This document shows, in pieces, positions 14,101 to 16,541 of a stretch of 16,541 bases of DNA. The notes beneath the pieces were generated by a model. The model searched no databases. It was not told where the DNA came from and saw only the letters and a list, made by a program, of their open reading frames with translations. Source of the DNA: an uncultured Prevotellaceae bacterium. Its GTDB lineage: Bacteria > Bacteroidota > Bacteroidia > Bacteroidales > Muribaculaceae. Positions within the stretch are counted from its first letter, which is position 1, and each line of letters starts with the position of its first letter. Position numbers and translations under genes: made by a program. The stretch spans positions 1 to 16,541 of the forward strand of contig UQLZ01000051.1 of the NCBI GenBank assembly GCA_900541935.1. The letters are read 5' to 3'.

Positions 14101-15558
14101 TTAAAACTGGAAGTATATAAAAGGAGCAACTTCTGTACCAGCAAATTCCAGTATCAACTGAACAAGCACTGCAAAGATAATAATCTTTACAATAATATTA
14201 CTGCTAATATACCGCTTTTCCGCCCATTGGTACACTTTCAGCGGCGTGAAGATTGCTATAAAAGCAAACACGCAAATGCCTACCCACGCGCCTCTTGTCT
14301 GCATAAAAGGCAACACCATCTCTGGCGTAAAATCAGTAAATATCCTGCCTATTAGGGAAACGGCAACAGAAGTGCTCTCTGCACGGAAGAATACCCATAG
14401 TAGAGTGACGAAGGCAAATGTTCCCAACCACGAACCAAATAGCCTGATGCCACGCAACTGCTGAACAGGGAAAAAGCGCGACTTTAATTTGTGGATAACC
14501 AGTCCAACTCCGTGCATACCACCCCAAATGATAAACTGCCAGCCAGCACCATGCCAGATACCGCCAACAAGCATAGTTATCATCAGATTGAGGTAAGTAC
14601 GGAAAGAACCTTTGCGGTTGCCTCCTAACGGTATATATACATAATCGCGCAACCATGACGACAGCGAAATATGCCAGCGACGCCAGAACTCGGTAATGCT
14701 TAACGACTTGTATGGAGAGCGGAAGTTGTCGCCCAATTCAAAGCCCATTATACGGGAAATACCTATCGCAATATCTGAATAACCTGAAAAATCGCAGAAT
14801 ATCTGCACAGAAAAGCCCAAAACAGCCATAAGGCACTCAAAACCGCTATAAGAATCAGGCATTCCGAAAACCATATTGTTGAACTGTGCCAAATAGTCGG
14901 CAACGATTGCTTTTTTTACCAAACCAATCATTATTAGAACCATTCCGCTAAAAACGGTGCTTTCGCCAATCTTCTCCTTGTTATATATCTGCGGCAAAAA
15001 GGCTGTTGAACGGACTATAGGACCAGCAACCAGGGCTGGGAAAAATGACAGGAAGAACAAATATTCCAAAAGCGATTTCGATTGACCCGTCTTTCCTTTA
15101 TAAACGTCAACAACATAACTGATTGACTGGAACGTATAGAATGAGATACCAACAGGCAGCACTAAGTCAAGAGGCTGAAAGTTAGTACTGAAAAGCACTG
15201 ATATATTCTCCATAAAGAAGTTAGCATATTTGAAATACCCTAACGTTCCCAGAGAAAGGAGTAACGACGTTGTCAGTAATGCTCTGCGAGTGGCTTTAGA
15301 GTCAGACTTTGCAAGCCAATGCGAGATATAATAGTCAATCACCGTCCTGGCAATCAGCAGGAGACAGAATGCCCCGCTCGACTTATAATAGAAAAACAAA
15401 CTAAAGGCAATGACATATACCATCATCGTTGCCTTACGGTTTCTTAGCATACCATAAATCGGCAGAAATATCATAAACAGAACCCAAAACAGACCACTGT
15501 TGAACAACATGGGCGATTCTGGTTCGTACGTCAAAACACTTTGCAAATAATCAATCAT
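14101..15558 (-). CDS. MBOAT-family membrane O-acyltransferase (AlgI/DltB-like)
   Basis: A 485-residue polytopic inner-membrane protein that passes acyl groups, usually acetyl, across the membrane for transfer to an envelope polysaccharide. MBOAT landmarks appear in order: LPVGISFYTFQSISYVVDVY (134-153), FFPALVAGPIVR (172-183), DFSGYSDIAIG (256-266), FRSPYKSLSITEFWRRWHIS (279-298) with H296, and GGIWHGAGWQFIIWG (332-346) with the invariant H336. The C-terminus reads PFIYFQF, a tail typical of bacterial AlgI/DltB proteins. The ATG overlaps the end of the SGNH gene by 8 bp, so translation is coupled and the two products probably work as a pair. The acyl acceptor cannot be read from the sequence; there is no alginate or dlt operon here. 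Confidence 0.95.
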   Translation of the reverse strand: MIDYLQSVLTYEPESPMLFNSGLFWVLFMIFLPIYGMLRNRKATMMVYVIAFSLFFYYKSSGAFCLLLIARTVIDYYISHWLAKSDSKATRRALLTTSLLLSLGTLGYFKYANFFMENISVLFSTNFQPLDLVLPVGISFYTFQSISYVVDVYKGKTGQSKSLLEYLFFLSFFPALVAGPIVRSTAFLPQIYNKEKIGESTVFSGMVLIMIGLVKKAIVADYLAQFNNMVFGMPDSYSGFECLMAVLGFSVQIFCDFSGYSDIAIGISRIMGFELGDNFRSPYKSLSITEFWRRWHISLSSWLRDYVYIPLGGNRKGSFRTYLNLMITMLVGGIWHGAGWQFIIWGGMHGVGLVIHKLKSRFFPVQQLRGIRLFGSWLGTFAFVTLLWVFFRAESTSVAVSLIGRIFTDFTPEMVLPFMQTRGAWVGICVFAFIAIFTPLKVYQWAEKRYISSNIIVKIIIFAVLVQLILEFAGTEVAPFIYFQF

Positions 15559-16327
15559 TTGGGGTATGTACTATTGTTTTAGTAGGAGCCTTATTTGAAA
15601 TTTTCGGCGTGTCTAATTTAAACTGCGGGTTAGGGCTGGTCTTATACCATGTGATAACGCTATCCATCCACTTATAGGCAGACTGGCGTGTTGGGTGAGC
15701 ACCATCCTTCGCCCTGTCAAAATGCAAATGCTTTGACAAGAAGAACCTGTCATCACCAACAACCGAGTGAATCATGTCATTGATGCCCGTATCTTCCTTC
15801 CAGTTTGGAGGGCCAATCCATATAAATGGAGTGGAACCTATATCCGCAACCATTTTCTGAACATATTTTGTTCGTTTTTTCTTAATATCCTTTATAAACA
15901 GTTCGTTACCACCAAGGCATATAAACACAAAATCTGGTTTATAAGTCTTCATATATTGGGCAAGTCGCGGAGAAGTTCCCCATTTTTCGGTAGAAGAAGC
16001 ATACCAGATAACGGTATAAAGTTTATGGCCATTGTGCGACGCGTAAGCAGCAAGACGGCGGCAAAGCCCCTCAAGCATGGAATCACCCACAAAAAGGATG
16101 GTTTTCGGCATTGTATCCGGTTCAGCCTTAACAACAGGCTTGACTGGTTCAACAACCTCAGCGACGTTATTCATAGGCACAACAGGCTCTGCCTTAACCT
16201 CCTGGGCAAACGACATTTGCGTTAACTCATAACCAAAAATCTCCAACTTTTCCGGAATAGAAAGAATGGCAAGGATTATGAAGGAAACAGACAGAACGGC
16301 CAACAATTTCAAATATGGCATTTTCAT
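15551..16327 (-). CDS. Membrane-anchored SGNH/GDSL-type hydrolase, partner of the MBOAT acyltransferase
   Basis: A 258-residue protein with one N-terminal membrane segment (about 5-23), a Pro/Val/Glu-rich linker (about 43-72), and a periplasmic SGNH domain of roughly 165 residues. Block I is GDSMLEGL (81-88) with nucleophile S83. GGNE (139-142) gives the oxyanion asparagine N141. DGAH (208-211) provides the D/H pair of the DxxH block. The oxyanion glycine expected in block II is less obvious. Proteins of this type paired with MBOATs (the PatB and AlgJ/AlgX style of partner) transfer or remove acetyl groups on sugars outside the membrane, so acetyltransfer is as likely as esterase activity. 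It is the first gene of the unit with the MBOAT and mutS2, with its own promoter at 16350-16381. ATG 16327 is used; the ATG two codons in is nearly equivalent. Confidence 0.9.
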   Translation of the reverse strand: MKMPYLKLLAVLSVSFIILAILSIPEKLEIFGYELTQMSFAQEVKAEPVVPMNNVAEVVEPVKPVVKAEPDTMPKTILFVGDSMLEGLCRRLAAYASHNGHKLYTVIWYASSTEKWGTSPRLAQYMKTYKPDFVFICLGGNELFIKDIKKKRTKYVQKMVADIGSTPFIWIGPPNWKEDTGINDMIHSVVGDDRFFLSKHLHFDRAKDGAHPTRQSAYKWMDSVITWYKTSPNPQFKLDTPKISNKAPTKTIVHTPND

Positions 16328-16349
16328 ATCTCATTATTTATATAGGGCA

Positions 16350-16381
16350 CAAAAGTACAAAATAAACTTATTAAAATGAAA
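16350..16381 (-). promoter_or_regulatory. Promoter of the SGNH-MBOAT-mutS2 unit
   Basis: On the minus strand TTTC (16378-16381) and TACTTTTG (16350-16357) are 20 bp apart, followed by a leader of roughly 20 bases. The next 160 bp to the window edge (16382-16541) show no gene or structure I can name. Confidence 0.6.
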
Positions 16382-16541
16382 TATTTGCTTGCATAAGCAT
16401 TAAAACTTAAATAAATAAATTATTAAAATCCGTAATAACCTGTGACGTTTAATAATGATTCATTAGTGCCACATAAACCTAAGAAGGGGTCAGTAGATTT
16501 TTAGTGTTGATAACCATATAATTTAGCAATGCGGAAAAGGA

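Overview
This window looks like a chromosomal segment from a member of the Bacteroidales (phylum Bacteroidota), probably outside Bacteroides proper and closer to Prevotella-like lineages. Three things point there. Nearly every gene start is preceded by the Bacteroidota promoter pattern (a -33 TTTG-like box, 19-20 bp, then a -7 TAnnTTTG box). Clear Shine-Dalgarno sequences are scarce. The large secreted protein ends in a type IX secretion (T9SS) C-terminal sorting domain, a system that gut Bacteroides generally lack. Most of the window is housekeeping DNA; the left end is more accessory in character.

Layout. 1-196 holds an orphan rightward promoter and no gene. 197-1561 (-) is a DUF4143-type AAA ATPase with a PD-(D/E)XK-like C-terminal motif. 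Three tandem 33-bp repeats (1599-1697) lie directly upstream and overlap its promoter. 1847-1933 (-) is tRNA-Ser(CGA), followed by a hairpin terminator. 2218-5994 (+) is a 1258-residue T9SS-exported GHL10 (DigH/YngK-like) glycosyl hydrolase with Fn3-like repeats and a possible beta-propeller. It converges on pnp (6077-8341, -) with a perfect 15-bp hairpin between them. 8570-9655 (+) is a DUF4369/thioredoxin-fold lipoprotein without a CxxC motif. It converges on a two-gene leftward unit, a MurJ-like MOP-family flippase (10113-11504) followed by a cytoplasmic FKBP (9707-10105). 11620-16327 (-) is a probable three-gene unit: SGNH hydrolase, MBOAT acyltransferase (8-bp overlap with the SGNH gene) and mutS2. 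16358-16541 contains nothing I can assign.

How the genes work together. The SGNH/MBOAT pair is the typical architecture of an envelope polysaccharide O-acylation system: the MBOAT moves acyl groups across the inner membrane and the membrane-anchored SGNH protein handles them on the periplasmic side. The flippase probably moves a lipid-linked envelope precursor. pnp, mutS2 and the FKBP are housekeeping functions for RNA decay, DNA/ribosome maintenance and protein folding. The most distinctive element is the 33-bp repeat array, which looks like an operator controlling the accessory ATPase. I see no CRISPR array, prophage, complete insertion sequence or multi-gene defence island.
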